A DNA stretch of 64,000 nucleotides from positions 124,001 to 188,000 of the forward strand of contig NZ_JHWJ01000002.1 of assembly GCF_000687555.1 (NCBI RefSeq), given 5' to 3'. Source of the DNA: [Clostridium] aerotolerans DSM 5434 (lineage in GTDB: Bacteria > Bacillota > Clostridia > Lachnospirales > Lachnospiraceae). Below the pieces are notes generated by a model. It was not told where the DNA came from, did no database searches, and worked only from the letters and a program-made list of their open reading frames with translations. This document shows, one piece after another, positions 18,756 through 26,360 of the stretch (its first letter is position 1; every line of letters starts with the position of its first letter). The position numbers and the translations under genes are program-made.

Positions 18756-18773
18756 GTGCATTTCCTCGCTTCG

Positions 18774-20522
18774 TTATTTTTCGGACTTTTTTTTGCTGGC
18801 TCCCGGGCCATACTCCCCAGCACTCTCATCTTCGGCAGTTTCCTGTTTTTCTTCTTTTATGGCAGTCTTTGCAGCCTTTATCTTTCCATTGATTCCATCT
18901 GCCAGCTCTGTCATCTCCAAACGGGTGTATATGGATTGTGCCGTCTTATAATAGGTGATTGCACTTTCATATTTTCCTTCTGCAAAAAGCTCGTTGGCCT
19001 TGTTTTCCAAGTCAATGGCATTCTTCTGATCATTGAGCTTTTGCTGGTTTTCCAGCTCCCGCTGTTCCTCTTCTTCTTTTTTTGTCTTGTCTTCCTCTGC
19101 CTGCTTGGATTCGTCTTCCTTATCCTTTGCCGCCTGGGATTCCTCTTTGGCTGACGCAGCCGCTGCCTCTGTTTTCTGGCTGTCCTTTTCAAGCTTTTCT
19201 TCCAGGGCCGCCTGCTTTTTCATGGCATCTTCTTTTCCATCGGTAAAATAAAGAGCCGCTGCTTTGTCTCTTGCCTTACGGTAGGAATCAACTGCTCCCT
19301 TTACATCTCCGTATCCTTCTTTTTGCTGACCTTCCTCAATGAAATCAAACACATCAATATAATCTCTGGTCTGGGCCAGCTGGCTCTCAATGTACTTTTT
19401 ACCGGCATTTCCAGCTTCCTTAGAAAGCTCTCTGGCCGTTAAGTAAAGATCCCGCGCCTTTTTATAATCTCCTGCGCTCATAGCTCCATCAGAAAGGATA
19501 ATTTGTTCGGAAAGCTTCTGATAACGGTCTGCTTCCTTTGACAAGTCCTTTTTCTTTAAGCTGTCAGCCAGCTTCTTTGCCTCTTTGTAATCTTCAGATG
19601 CCTTTTGATAATTGTCATATCTTAAATATTCCTGACCGCTGCTTAGATGATGCTCCAGACTCTCTTCCTTTTGCTTCACGCTGCGGTTTTTAAGATACAA
19701 TCCAAGGCTGACTCCGCCGACAATCAAAATCACGGGAATAGCGACCATCAAGACCTTTTTAACTGTGATTTTTTTCTTGGGAGACTGGTAGACCTTGTCA
19801 ATAAAAGTGACAGCAAGGCTGTAATTGTCTACCTCTTCCGTCTCCTGCCTTCCTAAAATCAAGTCCTCTGCTTTTTCTAAAATCTCCTCTGGTTCCGTGG
19901 CGTCCTTTGATATCTCTAAAAATTCTTCTTCCCTTAAATTTTCCCAGGCTCCTCTGGTAAGAAGGGCAAAGCTGTCACCATTTTCCAACGGAATCTTTTT
20001 TGATACCAGGATTTCCGGCTGTCCCCTGTCTCCCAGAAAGGAATAAAGGTTATTCCGCTCCTCATGAGCAGCCGCCTGATCTAAGGTGATGGTATCTTCT
20101 TTCAGAAGATTCTGTGTCAGGGACTGGTCTGTTGATTTTAAGAGCAGCCTGGAGTTTCGGATGAGATAGAACCGGCTGTTTCCCGCGTAACAATAGCATA
20201 GCTTTTTGTAATCGGTCACTACCATGGTAACCGATGCTTTTAAGTGCATTCCGCCCCGCTGCTTTAGAAGTTCCTTATGAGCCTGATTCATATAATGCTT
20301 AAGCCTTGAGGTCTTCATGGAGGGTCCTTCCACAAAGCTTCTGATTAAGCTCTCCACCACAAACCTGGCACTGTTGGTCTGAAGCTCTCCATCCAGGCTG
20401 TCTGCTAATATGTAACAGGCATAATCATCCATTTCCACATAACCAAAGTAATCCCGGTTTGTCAGCTTCTGCCCCTCTTCGGAAATATACCGGGTGCGGA
20501 ATTCAGAATTAATTCTTCTCAT
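18774..20522 (-). CDS. PP2C-like protein with transmembrane segment and TPR-like C-terminal region
   Basis: Residues about 10-240 resemble a PP2C phosphatase fold (YACYILADSLDG, CYCYAGNSRFYLIRN, FALLTRGAWENL), but the metal-binding aspartates are changed: the usual D-G-M-G-G is SLDGEL. The enzyme may therefore be degenerate. A transmembrane helix follows near 258-280 (VLMVAIPVILIVGGVSLGLY). The remaining 290 residues are helical repeats of TPR type (YDNYQKASEDYKEAKKLA; AGDYKKARDLYLTARELS; GKYESAITYYKTAQSI) with a long charged coiled coil between them. The predicted topology puts PP2C inside and the repeats outside. It overlaps the preceding PP2C gene by 14 bases. It could link phosphorylation state to an envelope part. 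Confidence 0.78.
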   Translation of the reverse strand: MRRINSEFRTRYISEEGQKLTNRDYFGYVEMDDYACYILADSLDGELQTNSARFVVESLIRSFVEGPSMKTSRLKHYMNQAHKELLKQRGGMHLKASVTMVVTDYKKLCYCYAGNSRFYLIRNSRLLLKSTDQSLTQNLLKEDTITLDQAAAHEERNNLYSFLGDRGQPEILVSKKIPLENGDSFALLTRGAWENLREEEFLEISKDATEPEEILEKAEDLILGRQETEEVDNYSLAVTFIDKVYQSPKKKITVKKVLMVAIPVILIVGGVSLGLYLKNRSVKQKEESLEHHLSSGQEYLRYDNYQKASEDYKEAKKLADSLKKKDLSKEADRYQKLSEQIILSDGAMSAGDYKKARDLYLTARELSKEAGNAGKKYIESQLAQTRDYIDVFDFIEEGQQKEGYGDVKGAVDSYRKARDKAAALYFTDGKEDAMKKQAALEEKLEKDSQKTEAAAASAKEESQAAKDKEDESKQAEEDKTKKEEEEQRELENQQKLNDQKNAIDLENKANELFAEGKYESAITYYKTAQSIYTRLEMTELADGINGKIKAAKTAIKEEKQETAEDESAGEYGPGASKKKSEK

Positions 20523-21369
20523 AAAGTACCTCCGCCTTTAGAAGCAGTACGCTTCCATTTTCTTTTTCCAGGCTTTTTCTTTTTTCCGCTTCCATCACCA
20601 TTAAGTCAGCTTTTTCCTTTAGCGTATGGTTCTTTAGAAGAATATCTTCCATGTCCGCCCAGGACAGCGCTTCATATATTCCTTTTGTAAGAAGCACAAT
20701 CACATCATCTGGCTTTAACTGTATAGGAGGCTCACAGACTTCAATCTCGTGGAATCCGTCTAGTCCAAGATAATTCCAGATTCGCTTTTCCTCCATGGTC
20801 CAGACTGTTTCCGATTTTGTAAGAACTCCATCGTCAAAGGCGTTAAGGGCAAGTACATCAAGAGTATGCCCTTTGCTTATGGGAATCAGCTCCTGGTTTC
20901 TTAAAAGAGCCACCCGAATGTTACCTGCCAGGCCGTAATGTAGTGTTTTGCCATTCACAAAAACAGCGGCTAAACAGGCTCCTCCTCTGCGGTCTCCAAT
21001 GGTCTTTTGAATCCGGGAGTGTGCCTCACGAAAGGAGGTCTTAAAAAAGTATTCCGGGTTCTGTAAAACTTCATAGGACCGGTAAGCATCTAATAAAGTA
21101 TCTGCCGCAATCCCGGCACATACCTTTCCTGTGTTTGCCCGTCCCATTCCGTCTGATAAAATTGCCAGGGTTCCAGCCGGACTTTTCATGATTTCGGCAA
21201 CATCTGCCTGTATTTCCTGATCTCCCGTGGTCTGGCTCACGGCTTCCCCGCCAGGCATTTTGTGTTTCTTTCCATCCTGGCTCAACTGTTCACTGGCAGA
21301 CAACAGGATCCTTCCTAAAAGAGAAAGGGATAATATGGCTCCCAGACCGCTTAATATCGTCATCGTCAT
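20509..21369 (-). CDS. PP2C-type Ser/Thr phosphatase
   Basis: The 286-residue protein has an N-terminal hydrophobic segment (about 3-23) that may anchor it. PP2C motifs follow: LAILSDGMGRANTGKVCAGI (metal-site aspartate, then the G-x-G-x-x-A helix), GGACLAAVFVNGKTLHYGLAGNIR, and DVIVLLTKGIYEAL. The final metal-binding aspartate of the family appears replaced (ENGSVLLLKAE where G-x-D-N-x-[ST] is expected), so activity should be checked. It is coupled by ATGA to the FHA gene before it. In classical type VI loci a PP2C enzyme (PppA) reverses FHA-reader phosphorylation; the same pairing is seen here without a visible kinase. Confidence 0.8.
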   Translation of the reverse strand: MTMTILSGLGAILSLSLLGRILLSASEQLSQDGKKHKMPGGEAVSQTTGDQEIQADVAEIMKSPAGTLAILSDGMGRANTGKVCAGIAADTLLDAYRSYEVLQNPEYFFKTSFREAHSRIQKTIGDRRGGACLAAVFVNGKTLHYGLAGNIRVALLRNQELIPISKGHTLDVLALNAFDDGVLTKSETVWTMEEKRIWNYLGLDGFHEIEVCEPPIQLKPDDVIVLLTKGIYEALSWADMEDILLKNHTLKEKADLMVMEAEKRKSLEKENGSVLLLKAEVLYEKN

Positions 21370-21863
21370 TTCTGATCATTCCATTCAAAATTTTCTCCGC
21401 ACAAGGGAACAAACAGGAACCGGCTTTTCCCCAGCTCTATTACGTCGTATGGCCTTAACTCGGTAGGCACATAAACAGCCTCTTCATTTAAATAGGCAAG
21501 TCCTGCCGCATCTCCCGGCAGTATGACGGTATTTCTCTTTTTCTGGTCATAGACTATGATGGTATGGTTTTTCCGGTTAATCTCGTTATCTCCCAGAATC
21601 TGGACGTCCATATCATCTCCCCTGCCTACAAAGTTCTTTCCGCTGTGGATCTTATAGTCCATTCCAACTCTTGCACCAGAGATACATACCAGCCAGCCGC
21701 AGACCGGAAGGATGTCCTCCTCCAAAAGCTCCATGGCAGGCTCAAATCCAAGGGGCTTCTTCTCTTCTGCCTCTTCCTTTAATTTCATCTGGCAGTAAGG
21801 GCAGGTATTGCCGTAACGCCTTGCGTTAAAAACATGTCCATTGGGGCATCTTACTAAGCTCAT
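21366..21863 (-). CDS. zinc-ribbon plus FHA-like domain protein
   Basis: 165 residues. The N-terminus has two CxxC-type pairs (VRCPNGHVF and TCPYCQMKL), a short zinc ribbon. The rest reads as an FHA fold (VGMDYKIHSGKNFVGRGDDM, INRKNHTIIVYDQKKRNTVILPGD, YDVIELGKSRFLFVPL). The G-R-x-x-x-x-D element is in place and N-R-K-N-H stands where S-x-x-H is expected. FHA domains bind phosphothreonine peptides. It is followed directly by a PP2C gene (ATGA overlap). A role as phospho-dependent switch of the apparatus is likely by analogy with Fha1 of type VI systems. Confidence 0.8.
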   Translation of the reverse strand: MSLVRCPNGHVFNARRYGNTCPYCQMKLKEEAEEKKPLGFEPAMELLEEDILPVCGWLVCISGARVGMDYKIHSGKNFVGRGDDMDVQILGDNEINRKNHTIIVYDQKKRNTVILPGDAAGLAYLNEEAVYVPTELRPYDVIELGKSRFLFVPLCGENFEWNDQK

Positions 21864-21886
21864 GTATCAATCTCCAATCTTTGTTC

Positions 21887-22441
21887 TTATGTCAGTAAGA
21901 GGCGGGTATTGGCTACATAAATCACATCTCCCGCCGAAACTTTGCATGGCCGGTTCGTCACCTTATAACAGCCGCCATCTTCTACCTTTTTAATCTTAAT
22001 TCCATTGATTGAACCTAAATCCTCCATATACCAGGAATCCAGACAGTAATTTAGTACCCCATGCAGATCATCGATGAAGGTACCGTATTCGCATTCCGTC
22101 AGGTCTATATCCACATCCTCCTGGTCGTTCTTCTTTCCAATGATAAGAGCAGTTCTTCCAGCCAGGTCCCAGGATTTTAAAGGTTTGTCATGTTCATCTA
22201 AAAGCACCAGCTGACCTGCCTTTAAAGAATGGGGTGAAGCTGTCCTTTCATATTCCCTCACAGACCCCCTCCCTCCAAGGAGAAGTGTTAAATCTGCGGC
22301 GGCGGACAGGCCGAATAAAAGAATCAGGACTTTAAGCCACAAGGGGTAGCCTCCACGGTAAATAATGAGGAAGATAATACATGCCACACTGACTAAAATA
22401 GCAATATCAAAACCGATTTTTAATGCTTTTTTCCGTCCCAT
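21887..22441 (-). CDS. membrane-anchored FHA domain protein
   Basis: Start set at MGRKKALKIG because AGGAAAGGAG lies just before that ATG; longer frames overlap the dnaJ-like gene. Two hydrophobic segments (about 8-28 and 33-53) anchor it. The C-terminal 110 residues form an FHA domain with ALIIGKKNDQEDVDIDL, DLHGVLNYC and the loop DLGSINGIKIKK, where S-x-N-G matches the family. It is the second FHA protein of the operon. One soluble and one membrane-bound FHA reader suggest recruitment of an apparatus part to the membrane on phosphorylation. Confidence 0.8.
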   Translation of the reverse strand: MGRKKALKIGFDIAILVSVACIIFLIIYRGGYPLWLKVLILLFGLSAAADLTLLLGGRGSVREYERTASPHSLKAGQLVLLDEHDKPLKSWDLAGRTALIIGKKNDQEDVDIDLTECEYGTFIDDLHGVLNYCLDSWYMEDLGSINGIKIKKVEDGGCYKVTNRPCKVSAGDVIYVANTRLLLT

Positions 22442-22460
22442 ATACAATCCGGCTCCTTTC

Positions 22461-22874
22461 CTATTTTTTTGTCCCGAAAAAAGCGGCAAACAGATCATCA
22501 GGACTCACTGGGCCGGCATTCTTTTTGGCGCTCCCTCCAGTGCCCCGGTAGGTCTCCATACCTTTTCCAGCCTGAAAACCAAAGAACCGTTCAAACTGGC
22601 TCATATCGGGAGCTGCCTTAGAAGGCTCGGCACTTTTTCTATCCTCTTTGCCTCGTTCTTTGTCTCCGGCCAGGGCTGCATCGTATTTCTTTCTCTTTTC
22701 TTCATCACTCAGGACGCTGTAAGCTTCCTGAATCTCATACATCTTTTTATTTCCTTCCGGGTCATCCTTTATTACGTCCGGGTGATACTTTTTGGCAAGC
22801 TTTCTATAGGATGCCTTAATATCCTTTTCCGACGCTTCCGGGGATACGAGAAGAATTTTGTAGTAATCAAGCAT
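22461..22874 (-). CDS. DnaJ-domain protein
   Basis: 137 residues. The J domain occupies about 1-65 with the essential HPD tripeptide ([20 protein letters not shown]) and the closing helix [14 protein letters not shown]. The linker is charged. The last 40 residues contain FERFFGF and DDLFAAFFG, phenylalanine-rich patches. There is no zinc-finger or peptide-binding region, so it is a J-only co-chaperone. Sitting in the same operon as an unusual DnaK-like ATPase, it is probably that protein's dedicated partner. Start has AAAGGAAAC before ATG, and a perfect hairpin separates it from the tube genes. Confidence 0.85.
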   Translation of the reverse strand: MLDYYKILLVSPEASEKDIKASYRKLAKKYHPDVIKDDPEGNKKMYEIQEAYSVLSDEEKRKKYDAALAGDKERGKEDRKSAEPSKAAPDMSQFERFFGFQAGKGMETYRGTGGSAKKNAGPVSPDDLFAAFFGTKK

Positions 22875-22895
22875 TTTATGTTTCCTTTACAGAAA

Positions 22896-22918
22896 GGGGC
22901 TGCCTAACCGGCAGCCCC
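22896..22918 (-). terminator. hairpin after tube-like genes (partial terminator or processing site)
   Basis: A perfect nine-pair GC-rich stem (GGGGCTGCC with a five-base loop) starts 8 bases after the stop of the second tube-like gene. It is followed on the minus strand only by TTTCTGT. Such a weak U tract suggests partial termination or a 3' stabiliser rather than the operon end, because dnaJ follows at once. Confidence 0.7.
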
Positions 22919-22925
22919 TGCATGT

Positions 22926-23351
22926 TTACACGCTGTATCCGCCTTCCACAGCGATTTGCGCCATCTTGTCTTTCTTCTGTTTGATGATCAGCCGGAATGT
23001 TCCCACGCCTTCTGTATCACCGTAATCTTCCTTGTAGTCCACGACAAATGCATTAGGATATGTATATTTACGAATCACCTGGGAAGCAGCAATCACTTCA
23101 ATCGTTACCTTACGGTAGCAATCGGATTTTTCTGCCGGAACTAAAGACCAGAGACCTAACTGTCTGGTGGAATCAAAAGGATCTCCATCCACTGCTGTTA
23201 AAATCTTACCTGTGATTTCCACTGTGCTTCCTAAATCTGTGGAACGAGCATTGGAATCAAGAGGAATATCTGTTCTAAATTTAACTCCTATAATACTTGT
23301 GGTTCCCAGGTCGACAGTAGACGGCCCTTCAACTTTTAATGTAAATCCCAT
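22926..23351 (-). CDS. tube-like protein (second paralogue)
   Basis: 141 residues, beta-rich, no signal peptide. About 60% identical by eye to the preceding gene: shared DSNARSTDLGSTV, WSLVPAE-SDCYR, PNAFVVDY and IKQKKDKM blocks. Size, fold pattern and a late NAFVVDY-x-ED-x-G-x-G-x-F strand pair recall Hcp/gp19-type tube proteins; eCIS loci also carry two tube paralogues of about this length. I did not find a catalytic motif. Sheath-like gene upstream, spike genes downstream and hairpin flanks (possible high expression) support a tube role. Family assignment remains inference. Confidence 0.7.
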   Translation of the reverse strand: MGFTLKVEGPSTVDLGTTSIIGVKFRTDIPLDSNARSTDLGSTVEITGKILTAVDGDPFDSTRQLGLWSLVPAEKSDCYRKVTIEVIAASQVIRKYTYPNAFVVDYKEDYGDTEGVGTFRLIIKQKKDKMAQIAVEGGYSV

Positions 23352-23383
23352 AATTTATCCCTTCCTTTCTCTTCGTTTTTTAA

Positions 23384-23812
23384 TTATTCTCCGCTGAATC
23401 CGCCTTCAAATTTTAAGGTGGTCATCTTATCCTTCTTCTGCTTGATCAGAAGTTTGAACACACCGGTTCCTGTCTCATCTGTAAAATCTTCTGTGTAATC
23501 CACTACAAATGCGTTAGGAACGGTAATCTGTCTTACCACCTGTGATGCACTCACAACATCGATCTGAACGTTGCGGTAGCAATCGGAATTTTCAGCTGGT
23601 ACTAAAGACCATCTTGCCAGCTTGCTGGTATCGTCTGCTGCTTCCCCACCTACTGCTGCCAGTATTTTTCCTTCAACCAGTACGGTTGAACCAAGATCGG
23701 TGGATCTTGCATTGGAATCATGAGGAATATCTGCCCCAAATACCACTTTAACGATACTTGTCTCACGCAAATCAACGGATTCGCTTCCTGTGATTTTCAT
23801 TCTAAGTCCCAT
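23384..23812 (-). CDS. tube-like protein (first paralogue)
   Basis: 142 residues with the same layout as the next gene: beta strands around MKITGSESVDLRETSIVKV, DSNARSTDLGSTVLVEGKIL and the conserved NAFVVDYTEDFTDETGTG segment, ending KFEGGFSGE. A strong GGAGGATG site precedes the ATG. Differences between the two copies gather in the loop after GKIL and near the C-terminus, which would suit one main tube subunit and one end-of-tube subunit. No known enzyme motif is present. Identification as tube protein rests on size, duplication and context. Confidence 0.7.
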   Translation of the reverse strand: MGLRMKITGSESVDLRETSIVKVVFGADIPHDSNARSTDLGSTVLVEGKILAAVGGEAADDTSKLARWSLVPAENSDCYRNVQIDVVSASQVVRQITVPNAFVVDYTEDFTDETGTGVFKLLIKQKKDKMTTLKFEGGFSGE

Positions 23813-23940
23813 ATTTCATCCTCCATTCTTAATAAATGTTTTTTTGTAATCTATAAGCCGGTCAATGCCTGCTTTCAGATACCAGAATCATGATCCACCC
23901 TGATTACCTATCCTGCATCTGATTCGATGCCTGGGGGATC

Positions 23941-23972
23941 GAAAAGCAGATAGATTTCATTATCTGCTTTTC
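23941..23972 (-). other. hairpin in the 275-base gap before the tube-like genes
   Basis: Within the only long gap of the apparatus operon (23813-24087) lies a perfect 12-pair stem with an 8-base loop (GAAAAGCAGATA pairs with TATCTGCTTTTC). On the minus strand it is not followed by a U run. It may be an RNA-processing or stabilising element that sets tube mRNA level. I see no convincing internal promoter in the gap; TTGACC near 23860 lacks a well-placed -10. Confidence 0.6.
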
Positions 23973-24087
23973 ATTTATCAAATAAAATCACAAAACCACT
24001 CATTTAGGAATTTCCCGTCTGCCCCCCGGCTTTACGGAAAATCCACCACCCTGATGCACATTTGTACCTGCGGGCATCACGCAGCTT

Positions 24088-26256
24088 TTATGCTGTCTGT
24101 CCTTTTCTTGTCAGCTCTACCTTTAAATTTCTTGTGGTGTTGCTGAAGGTCAGAAGTACATTACAGATTCCATTCTTCTCATCGATATTGAAGTCCAGCT
24201 CGTCTCCGTCCTGTAAAAGGGAATTGACATACTGACGGTTGGCATCCCATTTGCTCTTTTGGCTGCTTGGGTTATTACTGAAGAACTGAAGGATCTTATC
24301 CTGCTTAAAGTCTCCGCTGTAAAAACGAAGCATACGCTCAATATAAGTAACTACAAGCGTTTTATAGATTGGCTCAAACTCATTTCCATTGCTTAAAAGA
24401 TTCCTTGCCTTGTAGACCATGATGTTCTTGATCTCCCGCCCCTTACACTGGGCATTATCTGAGGTAAATACAAAGCCAAAGCCAGTATTATTAATGGAAT
24501 TTTTAATGGTGTTGGTAAAGCCTGAAATCTCTTTTGTCATGCTGGTGGTCACTAAGAGTGCATTGTCACCAGCTTCTATATCATAGCGTACACCCGGATA
24601 TTCCTTGGTTGTATTGCCAAATCTCTGTTTTAAATACTCTGGGCACTGCCATGCAGCTGTGATTCCGGCTGCTCCGTAGGAGGCTCCCACGTATACGCCC
24701 TCGATCCACATCTTCATAACATCTTCTTTTTCTTCAGAAAGTGCCACTCTGCCTTCGTCATCAATGAGCATCCGCTTATCCAGGATAAGACCAGACTTAT
24801 CTTTTGGAATAATGGTCACATTGGGAATACAGGGAACTACGAATTCGCTGAAATCCCTCTTCATAAGAGGTGTGCACTTATCCTTAAAGATGCCGATTCC
24901 TTCGGTTGCTACATAGCTGAAGGTACTTTCCTCTCCTGTGGCAAAACTGAAGAAGGTAGTAATCTTGTATGGATTGATTGCATTCATTAAGGTTGCAAGG
25001 CTTTCCATGGTATTGGTTCCCGGCTTTTTCTCCTTTTGATTTCCTGCAAAACGCATTCTCTGGAGTTTTCCGCCGCCTGACTGATTGAATTCCACATCAG
25101 GAACAATGCCGAACCACAATGTATTTTCAAATTCATTCTTATCGTTAGTGGTATTTAAGTAAGTTAAAAGTCTTGGCAGATTGCTTGACTTCACCATCAT
25201 CTCAAGAGGTGTATTGGTAATGAGAAGCTTTGGCTGCATTCCTTTTTCCTTTACCTGATACTGATCAAAGAAGGATTTTACGCCCAGAATTTTCTCAATC
25301 AAAGGCTTCACTGCCTTGACGAAATCATCCTTGCTCTTTTTATAGAACTCTAAGTATGTATTATAGTTCTTCACCTCTACCTCACGGTCCACACTGCTTT
25401 CCACGGTGGAAGTAAGAGGACAAAAAGTTCTTACTACCAGCTCTCTTACGTAATCGGAAGGCGTATCGTTGAGGGCATCGTAATCATCCTTAAAGGTCTC
25501 AATGAGGCTTGTATTAATATGATCATCCACAAGAGCAAGCTGAGTTCCTTCCTCCTGCTTCATCTCAAGGATCTTAAGCTCTCCATCGTCTCCCATGCTT
25601 AAAAGTCCTGCCTTAAATTCCTGACCACCCTGAGCGGATTCACCGCTTCCAAGGAGCAGACGGGTCTTAATGTCTTCAATGGCAAGAGGAAGCATAGCCA
25701 GTACGTTGTTGTAATTGTGGCTGGCCTGTTCGAACTGATAATTCAGCTTATCCCCCATATCCAGTCTCTTGGGATCTTCGTCGTCAAGCTCCATGTATTT
25801 ACCGTAGGTATACTGGATTTCTCTTCTCACCTGACGGATGTCTTCCATGATCTTCTTAGGAGAAATCATGTCCAGAATATTGCTGAATTTAAAGTCAACG
25901 TTTGCGACTCCCAATGCGCCTTTTGCCCCCTGAAGGGTGATCAGCATGTTCAGCAGATCATTTGTTTCATTAAGAGGTATCTCAGTGATACAGTTGTCCG
26001 GTAAATTCTCTGGTTTCATGAGGCTGTACTGGATGGAGCCAGTGTTGGCATCACACCAGGAATAAACGACTGGTGCAAATTTCTCTAAAAATTCTTCAAA
26101 GCTTTCAACCAGAAGCACTTCATTGATTTCCTTAATCTTGTCGTCATCAAGACTTGTTTTTCCTCTCACATCTCCGATCAGCGTTAAAAGATTCAGCTTT
26201 TCAGGATTAATTTCGGAAAATAGAATCGTCCGGTTTGTTTGTGTAATCGTTTCCAT
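24088..26256 (-). CDS. sheath-like protein, possibly a TssB-TssC-type fusion
   Basis: 722 residues, soluble. It opens with a short beta segment and an acidic helical region (DDDKIKEINEVLLVESFEEFLEKFAP), then helices, and ends in mixed alpha/beta parts (YEPIYKTLVV-type helix EPIYKTLVVTYIERMLRFYSG, closing strands GICNVLLTFSNTTRNLKVEL). The layout, large C-terminal region and adjacency to two tube-like genes recall contractile sheath proteins; length fits a fusion of small and large sheath subunits. I see no ATP-binding motif. This is a structural guess: the sequence is too far from TssC to call directly. AGGGAGAG precedes the ATG. A different large baseplate or hub protein is the alternative. 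Confidence 0.6.
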   Translation of the reverse strand: METITQTNRTILFSEINPEKLNLLTLIGDVRGKTSLDDDKIKEINEVLLVESFEEFLEKFAPVVYSWCDANTGSIQYSLMKPENLPDNCITEIPLNETNDLLNMLITLQGAKGALGVANVDFKFSNILDMISPKKIMEDIRQVRREIQYTYGKYMELDDEDPKRLDMGDKLNYQFEQASHNYNNVLAMLPLAIEDIKTRLLLGSGESAQGGQEFKAGLLSMGDDGELKILEMKQEEGTQLALVDDHINTSLIETFKDDYDALNDTPSDYVRELVVRTFCPLTSTVESSVDREVEVKNYNTYLEFYKKSKDDFVKAVKPLIEKILGVKSFFDQYQVKEKGMQPKLLITNTPLEMMVKSSNLPRLLTYLNTTNDKNEFENTLWFGIVPDVEFNQSGGGKLQRMRFAGNQKEKKPGTNTMESLATLMNAINPYKITTFFSFATGEESTFSYVATEGIGIFKDKCTPLMKRDFSEFVVPCIPNVTIIPKDKSGLILDKRMLIDDEGRVALSEEKEDVMKMWIEGVYVGASYGAAGITAAWQCPEYLKQRFGNTTKEYPGVRYDIEAGDNALLVTTSMTKEISGFTNTIKNSINNTGFGFVFTSDNAQCKGREIKNIMVYKARNLLSNGNEFEPIYKTLVVTYIERMLRFYSGDFKQDKILQFFSNNPSSQKSKWDANRQYVNSLLQDGDELDFNIDEKNGICNVLLTFSNTTRNLKVELTRKGQTA

Positions 26257-26360
26257 CGGCGCTCTCCCTCTTTCTTACTTGTTACTTTTATTTATTCGCT
26301 CTTACCGTCTTAATTGGGATAAGAAGCGTAAACAACATGGTTACGGACAAAAAGTCGGTC

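Noticed and set aside
18756-19154. Hydrophobic 132-codon plus-strand frame opposite the TPR-like region
   Set aside because: Mirror of the charged A/E/K-rich coiled coil on the minus strand; complementary codons give false hydrophobic stretches.
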